64,000 nucleotides of DNA from assembly GCF_020281205.1 (NCBI RefSeq), contig NZ_JACXZC010000002.1, positions 62,001 to 126,000 of the forward strand. Direction: 5' to 3'. Made by a program: the position numbers and the translations under genes. Under the pieces are notes generated by a model. It had not been told where the DNA came from, made no database searches, and saw only the letters and a program-made list of their open reading frames with translations. Shown in pieces: positions 1 through 7,727 of the stretch. The stretch's first letter is position 1; each line of letters begins with the position of its first letter. The DNA comes from Empedobacter stercoris (GTDB lineage: Bacteria > Bacteroidota > Bacteroidia > Flavobacteriales > Weeksellaceae).

Positions 1-1
1 G

Positions 2-292
2 GGGTATAACAATGACAGACCCGCAGGATATGCAGGTTTAGATATCTGTACAACAGGAACACCTCTTATTTGTTGGGATTTTTCTCCTAAACCAAATAAT
101 TTTGAAAACCCAATTTATCCACATTACAAAAATCTTAATAAGTTTGTTGATAAAACTTTGCAGATTTTAACCGATGAGGTTGAGGCTTCAAATTTGTCAG
201 ATAAGCAATATTATGATGTTATAAATAATAGAGATGTTGATGATTATATTAATATTGTTGAAAATGAATATATTAGGATTAAAAAAAACTAA
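2..292 (+). CDS. C-terminal part of an unidentified polysaccharide-locus protein (cut by window edge)
   Basis: An open frame runs from the window edge to a TAA at 290-292, about 96 residues. The visible part contains PAGYAGLDICTTGTPLICWD (about residues 7-26), a glycine-rich loop followed by a hydrophobic strand. That would suit the donor-binding half of a GT-B glycosyltransferase, but I do not recognise the family. The rest is a charged helical tail (LTDEVEASNLSDKQYYD). It ends 10 bases before the next glycosyltransferase, so the two are probably co-transcribed. The start and most of the protein lie outside the window. It could also be another carbohydrate-locus enzyme; the glycosyltransferase call is inference from context. 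Confidence 0.4.
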   Translation, partial: GYNNDRPAGYAGLDICTTGTPLICWDFSPKPNNFENPIYPHYKNLNKFVDKTLQILTDEVEASNLSDKQYYDVINNRDVDDYINIVENEYIRIKKN

Positions 293-302
293 TTAATCTA
301 AA

Positions 303-1085
303 ATGAAACTTCTAACCATAATCATATCAACACTCAACAAAGGAATACTAGGTTTAGAAAAAACTGTTTCATTTCAACATCCAGATATCTGTTATCTTAT
401 TGTTCATCAAAATCATGATGACATTGAAATCCCTAATCAGTTATTAAGAGATGATATAACAATCATAACTACACAAACAAAAGGTTTGTCAAATAGTAGA
501 AACATAGGTATTTCAAATTGTACTACAAAATATGGGCTTATAGCTGATGATGATGTAACATATATTGAATCAGGATTACTTGAAATTCTTACTATTATTG
601 AAAACGATAAATTCGATGTTGCTACATTTAAAATAAAAACTTTACATGGTGAACCTGAGTATAAAAACTATCCTTTTGAGAGTCTTTTAATAAAAGAAGA
701 TTCAAAACATTGGGTATCTTCTATAGAGATTTTACTAAATATTGAATCTATAAAAAGTAAAGACATTACATTCGATAATCGATTTGGATTAGGTACTTTC
801 TTGAGGAAAGGAGAAGAGCAGATTTTATTATTTGATGCAATGAAATGCAATATGATAATAAAGTATTTTCCTATATATATTGTGAATCATCCTTATGAAA
901 GTTCTGGTAAGAAAAAAAGTAAAGAAATGTTTAACTACTTTTATAGAGGAGCTTTTGATCAAAGAGTGAGAAAAACTTGTAGTTTATCAGATTTAACATC
1001 CAATAATTTAAATATTATTCGAAAAACTAAAAGTATACTTAGTTATTACCTTGGAGTTTTTTATAGTTATTGTAGAACAAAATAA
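303..1085 (+). CDS. Glycosyltransferase family 2 (GT-A)
   Basis: This 260-residue protein has the outline of a short GT2 enzyme. Residues 3-12 form the first Rossmann strand (LLTIIISTLN), residues 61-70 carry a GLSNSRNIGI helix that lies at the sugar-nucleotide site in this fold, and ADDDV at 81-85 supplies the DxD-type metal ligands. The usual DDGSTD loop is poorly conserved (QNHDD instead), so donor and acceptor cannot be predicted. It probably adds one sugar to a lipid-linked oligosaccharide at the cytoplasmic face of the inner membrane. It follows the preceding gene by 10 bases. Its last codons run into the remnant of another glycosyltransferase gene, so the 3' end may be a recombination scar. 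Confidence 0.8.
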   Translation: MKLLTIIISTLNKGILGLEKTVSFQHPDICYLIVHQNHDDIEIPNQLLRDDITIITTQTKGLSNSRNIGISNCTTKYGLIADDDVTYIESGLLEILTIIENDKFDVATFKIKTLHGEPEYKNYPFESLLIKEDSKHWVSSIEILLNIESIKSKDITFDNRFGLGTFLRKGEEQILLFDAMKCNMIIKYFPIYIVNHPYESSGKKKSKEMFNYFYRGAFDQRVRKTCSLSDLTSNNLNIIRKTKSILSYYLGVFYSYCRTK

Positions 1086-1347
1086 CAATCCGACTTATCA
1101 ACCCAATGATTTTAACTCTGTAGTGGAAGCCTTGCGACAAGCTCTTGTAAATAAAGAAGGTGCCAAGTTAGATGAAGATTATGCCTTAACCTTTTGCAAC
1201 CCCAAACAAATTGCACAACAGCATTTAGATTTATACACGAGTATTTTAAAGCTAAGCTATAACCTAAGTAAGTGCCTTTATCTATACTCTATCTTCCTTT
1301 TTAGGTCGAACAAACCATGGTATAGAAGGGGTATAAAAGCGATATAA
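1051..1347 (+). pseudogene. 3' remnant of a glycosyltransferase gene fused out of frame to the preceding gene
   Basis: From about 1072 the frame that overlaps the end of the previous gene encodes a protein-like stretch: NDFNSVVEALRQAL, then DEDYALTFCNPKQIAQQHLDLYTSIL. This looks like the C-terminal helices of a GT4-type glycosyltransferase (a remaining-subunit helix, then the terminal QIAxQHLxLY helix). The first part of that gene is absent, and the frame opens only inside the upstream GT2 gene. After the helix the translation becomes atypical (residues 68-98), so the true old stop may also be lost. I read it as debris of a deletion or replacement that joined two glycosyltransferase loci. The family assignment is from pattern memory only. 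Confidence 0.5.
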
Positions 1348-1375
1348 AGGTAGTATAAAGGCGTTATAGAAAGAA
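1321..1375 (+). repeat. Five tandem degenerate 11-bp repeats (TATAAAGGCGG-like)
   Basis: The tetramer TATA starts at 1321, 1332, 1343, 1354 and 1365, an exact 11-base pitch. The five units are TATAGAAGGGG, TATAAAAGCGA, TATAAAGGTAG, TATAAAGGCGT and TATAGAAAGAA. The array is about 85 bases upstream of the gene at 1462. Phase on one DNA face suggests a protein-binding array or decayed iterons, but that is inference. Confidence 0.7.
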
Positions 1376-1410
1376 TATTCAAATCGAATAAATTTTGAAG
1401 TATTGTAAAA

Positions 1411-1461
1411 TAATAGTATATTTAAACTATTGACATTCAGTAATGTAAATATAATACTATT
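1411..1461. repeat. Nested inverted repeats just upstream of the gene at 1462
   Basis: TAATAGTATATTTA (1411-1424) is matched by its near-complement TAAATATAATACTATTA (1445-1461), allowing a three-base bulge. Inside lies a second inverted pair, ACATT (1433-1437) and AATGT (1442-1446). The outer arm abuts the ATG at 1462, so in RNA it could sequester the start, or in DNA act as an operator. Confidence 0.55.
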
Positions 1462-2178
1462 ATGGCAAAGTTAGACAGTTTATTTGGTATCCGAGGAAAA
1501 GTAGGAGATTTGATCTTTTTTGAACGTAATGGCCAATCATTTGTCAAAAAAAATACAGGAGGGTTTGTAAATGGAAAATCCCATGAACACCCAAATACCA
1601 AAGCCGCACAACAACGTTTCAAAGAAGTCGCCACATTCGTAGGGCGTTTTAAAAAAGCAATTAATCCTTTGATATGGCGTCAAAAAGATGGAACCTTTCA
1701 CAATCAATTGGTATCATTCTTTTCTAAGGTTAGAAAACAATCGGATCAAGAAAATTTATATTTAGCATTGAAACAAGCTTATGAGGAACGGAGGCTTCAA
1801 CAACTAAAATTAAATAAAAACTCGAAATTATATCCGTTGGATTGTTCTTATTCGTTGGAGAAGAACAGCTTGGTGATAAGCATGAATCTACTTCGATCTT
1901 GTGCTCAAAAACACCCTAATTCGTGCTTAGAGATTTCATTTGCATGGATGCAGTGTGACGAAAGTTTAGAATTAGACCTCGTCAATCTACAGTGTTTCTA
2001 TTTTCCTCTTTCCGAAAAAGAAAAACCTTTGCATCAAATTGAATTACAGTTGAGGGAAGAAGCTTTATCCTCTGTTGGTTTTGCTTTTCCTATTGTTAGT
2101 GTAACAGTTGTTTATCAACCACATGCTTCTTCTGGGGCGGCGCATCCTTATCATTTTACCCTCACAACAATTTTATAA
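1462..2178 (+). CDS. Unrecognised Bacteroidota protein, inserted between polysaccharide genes
   Basis: The protein has 238 residues and no signal peptide or membrane segment. The N-terminus MAKLDSLFGIRGKVGDLIFF (1-20), then ERNGQSFVKKNTGG, resembles in pattern a family of small Bacteroidota proteins that begin with a short GxxGxxxF motif and a YVR/FVK strand. Those have no known role, and the resemblance is from memory. Residues 40-90 are rich in K/R/Q (AAQQRFKEVATFVGRFKKAI), and the C-terminal half looks like beta strands. It sits alone between two parts of a glycosyltransferase locus. Its own 5' region carries an 11-bp-pitch repeat array and nested inverted repeats. A phage-tail-like or locus-insertion origin is possible, but nothing in the sequence proves it. 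Confidence 0.6.
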   Translation: MAKLDSLFGIRGKVGDLIFFERNGQSFVKKNTGGFVNGKSHEHPNTKAAQQRFKEVATFVGRFKKAINPLIWRQKDGTFHNQLVSFFSKVRKQSDQENLYLALKQAYEERRLQQLKLNKNSKLYPLDCSYSLEKNSLVISMNLLRSCAQKHPNSCLEISFAWMQCDESLELDLVNLQCFYFPLSEKEKPLHQIELQLREEALSSVGFAFPIVSVTVVYQPHASSGAAHPYHFTLTTIL

Positions 2179-2206
2179 AATACATGTCATTCCAAATCTA
2201 ATTCTG

Positions 2207-2214
2207 TATATTTG
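2207..2214 (+). promoter_or_regulatory. Promoter -7 element TATATTTG of the downstream polysaccharide operon
   Basis: TATATTTG matches the Bacteroidota -7 consensus TAnnTTTG exactly. It would start transcription near 2220, giving a leader of about 190 bases before the ATG at 2408. I see no clear -33 TTG at the right distance. Confidence 0.6.
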
Positions 2215-2220
2215 CGTGAC

Positions 2221-2407
2221 TTAAACACTATGTAGACTACATTCAAGCGGAAATCATTGCGTTTGAACAATAGATTATACAACATCACTTGACCCAATAG
2301 GTCAAGTAATCTGTTGCCGTCAAGTTTGTATCCTAATAGGTGATTTAAGAAGGATAAAGTTCTCGTTAATTTACAGAACTATCCTATTAAGAAAAACAAT
2401 TTTACAA
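2221..2407 (+). promoter_or_regulatory. Structured 5' leader with three hairpins ahead of the glycosyltransferase operon
   Basis: The stretch between the gene at 1462 and the one at 2408 has no coding frame but folds well by eye. Hairpin 1 pairs TTCAAGCG (2242-2249) with CGTTTGAA (2260-2267), one G-U pair. Hairpin 2 pairs ACTTGACC (2287-2294) with GGTCAAGT (2300-2307) around a five-base loop. Hairpin 3 pairs AGGATAAAGTTCT (2351-2363) with AGAACTATCCT (2375-2385), with a two-base bulge. AATAGGT occurs at 2296-2302 and again at 2335-2341. None is followed by a strong T-run, so these are not ordinary terminators. A leader acting in processive antitermination would fit capsule operons, but no UpxY-type gene is visible here. 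Confidence 0.5.
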
Positions 2408-3355
2408 ATGACCGAACAACCTTTAGTATCTATCATTATTCCTACCTACAATAGAGCGGAACTTATTGGAGAAACCTTAGATTCTGTACTTGCCCAAACC
2501 TACCAAAATTGGGAATGTATTGTGGTGGATGACGGGAGTACGGACCATACTTCAGACGTTTTAGACAACTATACTAAAAAAGACAGTAGAATATCTTATC
2601 ATCATCGACCAAAACAATACAAACCAGGGGGAAATGGAGCAAGAAATTATGGTTTTGACCTTTCCAAGGGAGAGTACATCAATTGGTTTGATAGTGATGA
2701 TGTGATGTTGCCAGAGAAAATTGAAAAGCAATTAATTAATTTATTAAAAAATAATAAATTAATTTCAATTACAGAAGCTTATAAGTTCGAAAATCATGTA
2801 GATATTATATTAGAAAAACACGATGTAATATATTCTGAAAATTTTTTCCAAGATTATTTTAAACAGAATTTAAAAATTTTGACACAAACTCCCTTAATTA
2901 AGAAAGAAATATTCAAAATTAATAACATATCATTATTCGATGAAAACTTAAAAGCGGCTCAAGAATGGGAATTTTTTTGTAGAATCTTTTATCAAGTTCC
3001 ACTTTCAGAGTTTGATTTTATTAATGAAGTAACAGTAGCAATAAGACATCATGTAAACTCAATTACAAATAATAAAAATCAGACTAAAATTTTTGAATAT
3101 TATAAAGCAAGAAGTATTGTTCGAAAATATTTGCAAAAAATGAACAATTATGATCTTGAAGACTATTTTTCGAAATATAACTTCTTAGTAATAGATCAAT
3201 TTATAAGAGCTAATCAAAAAAAATTTATCTATAAAATGTTTAAGAATGAATTTTCATTATTTAATAAACCTAAAGTATTAACCCAGTTTTTCTTTGTCTA
3301 CTTATTTGTGTATTTTAGAAAAGCCAAATCATTTATTACATTTAGATATGTATAA
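2408..3355 (+). CDS. Glycosyltransferase family 2 (GT-A), tandem paralogue of next gene
   Basis: This 315-residue enzyme is a textbook GT2. Residues 6-20 hold VSIIIPTYNRAELIG, DDGSTD is at 41-46, GARNYG near 77-82, and the DxD motif FDSDD at 94-98. The C-terminal 200 residues are variable and contain aromatic, basic helices that probably bind the lipid-linked acceptor at the membrane face. It is the first gene after the promoter and hairpin leader at 2207-2407. The N-terminal hundred residues are strikingly similar to the following gene (shared LIGETLDS, QTY-NWECI-VDDGSTD), so the pair probably arose by duplication. The sugar transferred cannot be read from sequence. Confidence 0.88.
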   Translation: MTEQPLVSIIIPTYNRAELIGETLDSVLAQTYQNWECIVVDDGSTDHTSDVLDNYTKKDSRISYHHRPKQYKPGGNGARNYGFDLSKGEYINWFDSDDVMLPEKIEKQLINLLKNNKLISITEAYKFENHVDIILEKHDVIYSENFFQDYFKQNLKILTQTPLIKKEIFKINNISLFDENLKAAQEWEFFCRIFYQVPLSEFDFINEVTVAIRHHVNSITNNKNQTKIFEYYKARSIVRKYLQKMNNYDLEDYFSKYNFLVIDQFIRANQKKFIYKMFKNEFSLFNKPKVLTQFFFVYLFVYFRKAKSFITFRYV

Positions 3356-4241
3356 AGTTTCCATAATTATTCCTAATTATAATAGAGCAAATCTTATTGG
3401 AGAAACATTAGATTCTATTGTAAGACAAACATATGAAAATTGGGAATGTATAATTGTTGATGATGGGTCAACAGATAATTCAATAGAAGTTATTAAGACT
3501 TTTGAAGAAAAAGATCAGCGATTCAAGTTATATGTCCGTCCAAAAGATTATCCAAAAGGAGCAAACGCTTGTAGAAATATAGGAATGAAAAAGTCTGTAG
3601 GTGATTATATTATTTTTTTTGATAGCGACGATTTGATGGTTGAAAATCATGTTGAAAAAAAATTACAAACTATAATAGAAGGAAACTCAGATTTTGTGAT
3701 TTCTAAAACTGAATATTTTAATAATCCTGAGAATAATAATCCGATAAATTATAGACAATTGGGTATTTTAGAAATAACATCTGACCATTTTATTATGAAA
3801 AAAATAAATTGGTTAACATTAGATGTGATGATAAAGAAAGAGATTGCAAAAATGTTAAGTTTTACAGAGAAAAATCAATCTGCAGAAGAATATAATTATT
3901 TTGTAAAGCTTGTTTTAATTACAGTTAATGCAGTAATTATTGATACAATTCTGAGTAAAAGAAGATTTCATAAGGATTCATATCAAGTTAATCTTAATAA
4001 CAATAAGAAAATTGTACAAAATCAATTTCATTATTATTATGATACTTATAAAGAAACCATTGATTTGAATATATCCAAATTATCACGCGAGTTTTTAATT
4101 TCAAATGCCGTAACATGTTTTTTTAAAAATAAGAAAATGTTAAAACAAATTAGTAAGAAGGAACTATATTATTATATTATTAAAGAATTCGGACTATTAA
4201 AAGGATTAAATAAAATAAGAATTATCGAATTTTCAATTTAA
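3348..4241 (+). CDS. Glycosyltransferase family 2 (GT-A), tandem paralogue of previous gene
   Basis: The 298-residue product begins MYKVSIIIPNYNRANLIG; DDGSTD is at 38-43, the GANACRNIG loop at 71-79 and FDSDD at 91-95. I chose the ATG at 3348, which overlaps the previous stop by eight bases. A longer frame opens with TTG at 3294 but adds 18 residues unlike the family. The C-terminal part is lysine- and isoleucine-rich and AT-biased compared with the N-terminal domain. Tight overlap implies translational coupling. It likely adds a sugar next to the one added by its paralogue, but specificity is unknown. Confidence 0.85.
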   Translation: MYKVSIIIPNYNRANLIGETLDSIVRQTYENWECIIVDDGSTDNSIEVIKTFEEKDQRFKLYVRPKDYPKGANACRNIGMKKSVGDYIIFFDSDDLMVENHVEKKLQTIIEGNSDFVISKTEYFNNPENNNPINYRQLGILEITSDHFIMKKINWLTLDVMIKKEIAKMLSFTEKNQSAEEYNYFVKLVLITVNAVIIDTILSKRRFHKDSYQVNLNNNKKIVQNQFHYYYDTYKETIDLNISKLSREFLISNAVTCFFKNKKMLKQISKKELYYYIIKEFGLLKGLNKIRIIEFSI

Positions 4242-4246
4242 ACTCA

Positions 4247-5035
4247 ATGATCCCCAAAATAATACATTACTGTTGGTTCGGAGGTAATCCAAAACCCGCA
4301 TCTTTTTATATCTGTTTAGAAAGTTGGAAAAAAGCCCTTCCTGATTATGAAATCATGGAATGGAACGAATCTAATTTCGATATCAATTGCTGTGAATATG
4401 TTAGATTAGCTGCAGAGAATAAAAAGTGGGCATTTGTTTCTGATTATTCACGGGCATTAGCTTTGTATCAATATGGAGGTATTTATATGGATATTGATGT
4501 TGAGGTAAAGTTTTCGTTGGATGAATTTTTAATTCATCGTGCATTTTCTGGTTTTGAGATTAAAGGTTCGCCTTTTACGGCCTTATGGGCGACAGAAAAA
4601 GGCCATCCTTGGACAAAACGAGTAATTGATTTTTATAATGAGAAAACAAGTTTCGACTTAACGACCAATACCGTTTTTGTATCTGATTTATTGGTGAAAG
4701 AATACGGAATTGACCCTACAAGAGACGAATACCAAGAAGGAAAGGATGGAATTGTAATTTACCCTTCTACTTATTTTTGTTTGGATTTGCCTAAAAATTA
4801 TGCAACACACCATTTTGTAGGAACTTGGCACGAAAGAGATTACCCAAATCCATTCAAGGACTATGTACATGCTTATTATATAACAAGAGAGTTTGCTGAA
4901 CTTAAAAATGGGAAAAAGGAAGTACATAATGTAATATATAATCATAAAATGATAGAAGTAGAACAAGTTCTTAATCAAATTCCATTTCGTATGATTGTTA
5001 ACTATGTATTAAAGAATCTTTTTAGTAAAAGATAG
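4247..5035 (+). CDS. Glycosyltransferase family 32-type (DXD sugar transferase)
   Basis: This 262-residue protein starts MIPKIIHYCWFGG, the hallmark N-terminus of GT32-like sugar transferases. Residues 60-71 (KWAFVSDYSRAL) and YGGIYMDIDVE around 76-86 give the conserved SDxxRxxxLYxxGGxYxDxD motif; D82 and D84 are the metal-binding DxD. Members transfer hexoses or hexosamines from nucleotide sugars and are common in capsule loci. It starts five bases after the preceding stop. About 64 bases separate it from the epimerase gene, and I see no good promoter there, so it probably shares the operon transcript. Confidence 0.85.
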   Translation: MIPKIIHYCWFGGNPKPASFYICLESWKKALPDYEIMEWNESNFDINCCEYVRLAAENKKWAFVSDYSRALALYQYGGIYMDIDVEVKFSLDEFLIHRAFSGFEIKGSPFTALWATEKGHPWTKRVIDFYNEKTSFDLTTNTVFVSDLLVKEYGIDPTRDEYQEGKDGIVIYPSTYFCLDLPKNYATHHFVGTWHERDYPNPFKDYVHAYYITREFAELKNGKKEVHNVIYNHKMIEVEQVLNQIPFRMIVNYVLKNLFSKR

Positions 5036-5099
5036 CTTTTATATGATTTAGATTATAATTTACCTAAATTTACTTTTATTAAACGAACTAAACTATAAA

Positions 5100-6152
5100 A
5101 TGATAGCCATAATCTATGGAACACGCCCTGAATTTCTAAAAGTATATCCAATTATACTTGAAGCTAAAAAAAGAGCGCTTACATTTACTACAATTAATAC
5201 AGGTCAACACACAAGTATGTTGACAGAAATGGAAGAATTATTTGGTTACAAACCAGATTACACTTTGAAATCTCAATCAAATGCGTATTCAAATTCAAAT
5301 TTATTAGCGAAACTAATTGATAGTATCGCAGAAGTAGTCAAGTCAAATGCTGTTGAAAAAATAATAGCACAAGGTGATACGTTTACAGTATTAGCCTCTT
5401 CAATGGTTGCTTTTTTAGAAAAAAAAGAATTTTATCATATCGAAGCAGGGTTAAGAACGGATGATATCCGTTTTCCATTTCCAGAAGAATACAATCGCAG
5501 AGTCGTTTCTTTAACAAGTGAAATTAATTTTGCACCTACTCCATTAGCCAAAGAAAATTTATTAAAAGAAAACATTTCTGAAGAAAGAATTGTTGTTACA
5601 GGTAATACAATTATTGATTTGTTAACTTATGTATTGGAGAAAGAGAATATCTCGCTGACTAAAGGGGATGATGTTTTTATCACTGCTCACCGAAGAGAAA
5701 ATATTAGCGAAAACATGTTTTCGATTTGCGATGCGATAAAAGAATTGGCGTTAGAAAATCCTTCGATTACATTTAATTGGAGTTTACATCCTAATCCCAA
5801 AACGAGAGAATTTATCTTTAAAACATTTAGCGATATTCCACAAAATATAAAGTTTATAGAACCATTAAATTACATTGAAGCGGTTAAATTAATGGCAAAA
5901 TCAATGCTTATTATTTCTGATTCTGGAGGTATTCAAGAAGAAGCACCAACCTTACAAAAAAGAGTCATTATACTTAGAGAAGAAACAGAACGTCCTGAAG
6001 TACTAGATTGTGGTTGTGGTATTCTTGTTGGAGCAGATAAGGAAAAAATTAAAGAAGAATTTTATAAAGAATTAAAAAATGGACAAAACAATTTTGTTAA
6101 CCCATTTGGTGTAGGGAATGCGTCTCAGTTAATTTTAGCTCATTTATTATGA
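5100..6152 (+). CDS. wecB: UDP-N-acetylglucosamine 2-epimerase, non-hydrolysing
   Basis: The enzyme interconverts UDP-GlcNAc and UDP-ManNAc in the cytoplasm, supplying ManNAc-type donors to surface polysaccharide. The 350 residues carry the family signatures in order: YGTRPEFLK (6-14), QGDTFTV near 91, HIEAGLRT, the PFPEEYNRR loop, APTPLAKENL, VTGNTIID, TAHRREN, and the UDP-binding SDSGGIQEEAP near 276. Length is a little below the usual 370-380. The downstream SDR overlaps it by four bases (ATGA), so the two are translationally coupled. WecB is the best symbol for the reaction; capsule paralogues are also called by other names. Confidence 0.88.
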   Translation: MIAIIYGTRPEFLKVYPIILEAKKRALTFTTINTGQHTSMLTEMEELFGYKPDYTLKSQSNAYSNSNLLAKLIDSIAEVVKSNAVEKIIAQGDTFTVLASSMVAFLEKKEFYHIEAGLRTDDIRFPFPEEYNRRVVSLTSEINFAPTPLAKENLLKENISEERIVVTGNTIIDLLTYVLEKENISLTKGDDVFITAHRRENISENMFSICDAIKELALENPSITFNWSLHPNPKTREFIFKTFSDIPQNIKFIEPLNYIEAVKLMAKSMLIISDSGGIQEEAPTLQKRVIILREETERPEVLDCGCGILVGADKEKIKEEFYKELKNGQNNFVNPFGVGNASQLILAHLL

Positions 6153-6826
6153 TTATAGGTAAAGGGCTTATTGCATCTCAATTTTTGAAACATGATCGAG
6201 AAGATGTGGTATTTTTTGCGTCGGGTGTTTCAAATTCATCAGAGCAAGATAAGCAACAATTTAAACGGGAATTGGACTTGGTTTTAGAAACAATCGCCCA
6301 ATATCCTACTCAATTATTGGTTTATTTTAGTACGTGTTCAATTTATGATTCTTCTAAATATAACAGTCCGTATGTGTTGCATAAGTTGCATATCGAAGAA
6401 GTAATCAAACAAAATACAACCAACTATCTTATTCTTAGAATTAGTAATGCGGTTGGAATAGGAGGAAATCCTAATTTGTTGATGAATTATCTTTATCGCC
6501 AAATTATGACGAATCAACAATTGAATGTGCACCAACATGCGACACGTAATCTGATTGATGTAGAAGATGTAAAGGATATTACGCTTCAATATATTCAGTC
6601 TAACCGTTGGAATAGAATTGTGAATGTGGCTTATGCCGAAAATTACTTTATACCAGAAATAGTAGAAGCCTTCGAGGAAATACTACAAAAACCTGCAATG
6701 AAGTTAATGGAAAATAAAGGGGAGCATTATTCAATAGATATTCATGAGTTGCAGTATCAATTTTCTATTCAAGATAAAGAAGGGTATTTAAATAATTTAA
6801 TCAAAAAATATTATGTCAGAAATTAA
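6149..6826 (+). CDS. Short NAD-dependent epimerase/dehydratase (extended-SDR-like)
   Basis: Only 225 residues, against 300 or more for most sugar SDRs. The N-terminus MIIGKGLIASQFL is a shortened dinucleotide-binding loop. YFSTCSIYD (about 64-72) supplies the catalytic Ser/Thr strand, and YVLHK (77-81) is the YxxxK pair. RISNAVG and NLIDVEDV are also typical of the superfamily. It overlaps wecB by four bases and is overlapped by the next gene for 14, so it belongs to the same operon. Because the C-terminal substrate domain is small, its sugar cannot be assigned. A reductase acting on the epimerase product is one possibility, which is inference. Confidence 0.7.
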   Translation: MIIGKGLIASQFLKHDREDVVFFASGVSNSSEQDKQQFKRELDLVLETIAQYPTQLLVYFSTCSIYDSSKYNSPYVLHKLHIEEVIKQNTTNYLILRISNAVGIGGNPNLLMNYLYRQIMTNQQLNVHQHATRNLIDVEDVKDITLQYIQSNRWNRIVNVAYAENYFIPEIVEAFEEILQKPAMKLMENKGEHYSIDIHELQYQFSIQDKEGYLNNLIKKYYVRN

Positions 6827-7727
6827 ATTAGCAATAGTTATCCCATATTATAAATTAACTTATTTTGAAGAGACATTACAAAGTTTAGCAAATCAAACGG
6901 ATAAGAAATTTAATTTGTATATAGGAGACGATTCAAGTCCTGAAAATCCTTCTGAATTGATTGATAAGTACTCAAGTATCATTACAAAATATAAAAGATA
7001 TGATACAAACATTGGAGGAAAATACCTCACTAAGCAGTGGGAAAGATGTATTGATGATCTTACTGAAAATGAGGAATGGATTATGTTGCTTTGTGATGAT
7101 GATATCCTAACAGAAAATTACATTGATAAGTTTTATTTAAATTTACCTGAAATAATTCAATCAAACATAACAGTTGTTAAATACAATTGCAAGGTAATAG
7201 ATACAAAAGGTAATGTTGTACAAGGACCTTATCAATATGAAAAAATAGAATCTTCAACAGTTTTTTTTAAAAAATTATTTTTTAATGAAGCTTTTAGTAC
7301 TTTAAGTGAAAATATTTTTAGAAAAGATAAATATTTAAAATATAAATTTAGAAATATAGAATTAGCATTTGGCTCTGATGCAATAGCTCTTTTAGAATTT
7401 TCAGAGTTTTCTAGAATCTATATGATTAGAGATGAATATATGACATTTAGAAGATCGGATATTAATATTTCAGGTAATAGAAGAGATACTAAATTGAAAG
7501 TTAGAAAAATGAAAGGTAATGCAGATTATATGTATTATTTATTAGATAAATATGCGGATAGTTTTGATTACATAACTAGATTGGAAATGTGTAAGATGTT
7601 ATATAGAAATTATCGACCTGTTTATCGAACAAATGTTCAATATAATCTAAAATATTTATATCTAATGTTTAATGTTTTAGATTTAAGTGATTTTATAAAA
7701 ATTTTATCTCATAAAAATGATCACTGA
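6813..7727 (+). CDS. Glycosyltransferase family 2 (GT-A)
   Basis: A 304-residue GT2 enzyme. LAIVIPYYKL forms strand one (6-15), GDDSSPENP (38-46) replaces the common DDGSTD loop, and CDDD (94-97) provides the metal site. The middle contains KYLTKQWERCI, which resembles the acceptor-side helix of this subgroup. Codon use is more AT-rich than in the flanking epimerase genes, as in several glycosyltransferases of this locus. It overlaps the SDR gene upstream by 14 bases and the next gene downstream by 11. Its donor and linkage are unknown. Confidence 0.8.
   Translation: MSEIKLAIVIPYYKLTYFEETLQSLANQTDKKFNLYIGDDSSPENPSELIDKYSSIITKYKRYDTNIGGKYLTKQWERCIDDLTENEEWIMLLCDDDILTENYIDKFYLNLPEIIQSNITVVKYNCKVIDTKGNVVQGPYQYEKIESSTVFFKKLFFNEAFSTLSENIFRKDKYLKYKFRNIELAFGSDAIALLEFSEFSRIYMIRDEYMTFRRSDINISGNRRDTKLKVRKMKGNADYMYYLLDKYADSFDYITRLEMCKMLYRNYRPVYRTNVQYNLKYLYLMFNVLDLSDFIKILSHKNDH

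Noticed and set aside
1321-1375. CRISPR-like array at the 11-bp repeat
   Set aside because: Units are contiguous and degenerate, without spacers.
1437-1634. Minus-strand frame opposite the gene at 1462
   Set aside because: Shadow of a well-formed plus-strand gene; no recognisable features.
3294-3347. Longer start (TTG) for the second tandem GT2
   Set aside because: The added 18 residues do not resemble the family; the ATG at 3348 gives the standard N-terminus.
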